DNA of 5,572 nt from CAYMSF01 sp964542255. Lineage in GTDB: Bacteria > Verrucomicrobiota > Lentisphaeria > Victivallales > Victivallaceae. Positions 5,536-5,572 of this stretch are shown here, in pieces. The stretch covers positions 1-5,572 of the forward strand of contig CAZITV010000155.1 of the NCBI GenBank assembly GCA_964542255.1. Direction: 5' to 3'. A program made the translations under genes and the position numbers. The notes beneath the pieces are model-generated. The model searched no databases. It was not told the origin of the DNA and was given only the letters and a program-made list of their open reading frames with translations. The stretch's first letter is position 1. The number at the start of each line of letters is the position of its first letter.

Positions 5536-5572
5536 ACTTGATTTTGCTTAAATACGTCAAAAAATTCGAAAA

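Noticed and set aside
5531..5560. Sigma-70 promoter with TTGACG (5560-5555) for the dehydrogenase
   Set aside because: The -35 is good, but the best -10 at 16-18 bases spacing matches only three of six positions, so it was not listed as a feature.

Overview
The window holds eight protein genes in two converging blocks. No rRNA, tRNA, CRISPR array, insertion sequence or obvious horizontally acquired island was seen. The organism is a bacterium with Shine-Dalgarno (SD) sites, AT-rich leaders and Lys/Asn-rich proteins. A lipid A-type acyltransferase of the DUF374 family and a free-standing HPt phosphotransfer protein point to a Gram-negative lineage. The uxuB-like dehydrogenase and overall style would fit a Lentisphaerota/PVC-like or related gut or sediment anaerobe, but that placement is only a guess.

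Left block, plus strand (1-2262). After a 193-base leader with a good sigma-70-type promoter come a coiled-coil protein carrying a J-domain-like HPD segment (194-1012) and, two bases later, a HIRAN-domain protein (1015-1407). These two form a tight bicistron of unknown function. After a 66-base gap comes trmO (1474-2262), a tRNA methyltransferase acting on t6A37.

Right block, minus strand (5572 down to 2249). First is an SDR-family dehydrogenase resembling D-mannonate oxidoreductase (5425-4568), with an AT-rich upstream region holding phased A-tracts and small inverted repeats. After 51 bases comes a very compact run: hisH (histidine biosynthesis glutaminase), a stand-alone HPt protein, nth (endonuclease III) and a DUF374 acyltransferase. 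They are joined by a TAATG overlap, an ATGA overlap and a 5-base gap. These four are almost certainly one mRNA although they belong to four different processes: histidine synthesis, signalling, DNA repair and outer-membrane lipid.

The blocks meet tail to tail with a 14-base overlap of the trmO and acyltransferase coding regions, so no intergenic terminator fits there. Most of the content is housekeeping. The parts that merit a second look are the J-like/HIRAN pair, the HPt gene wired between hisH and nth, and the structured DNA upstream of the dehydrogenase.
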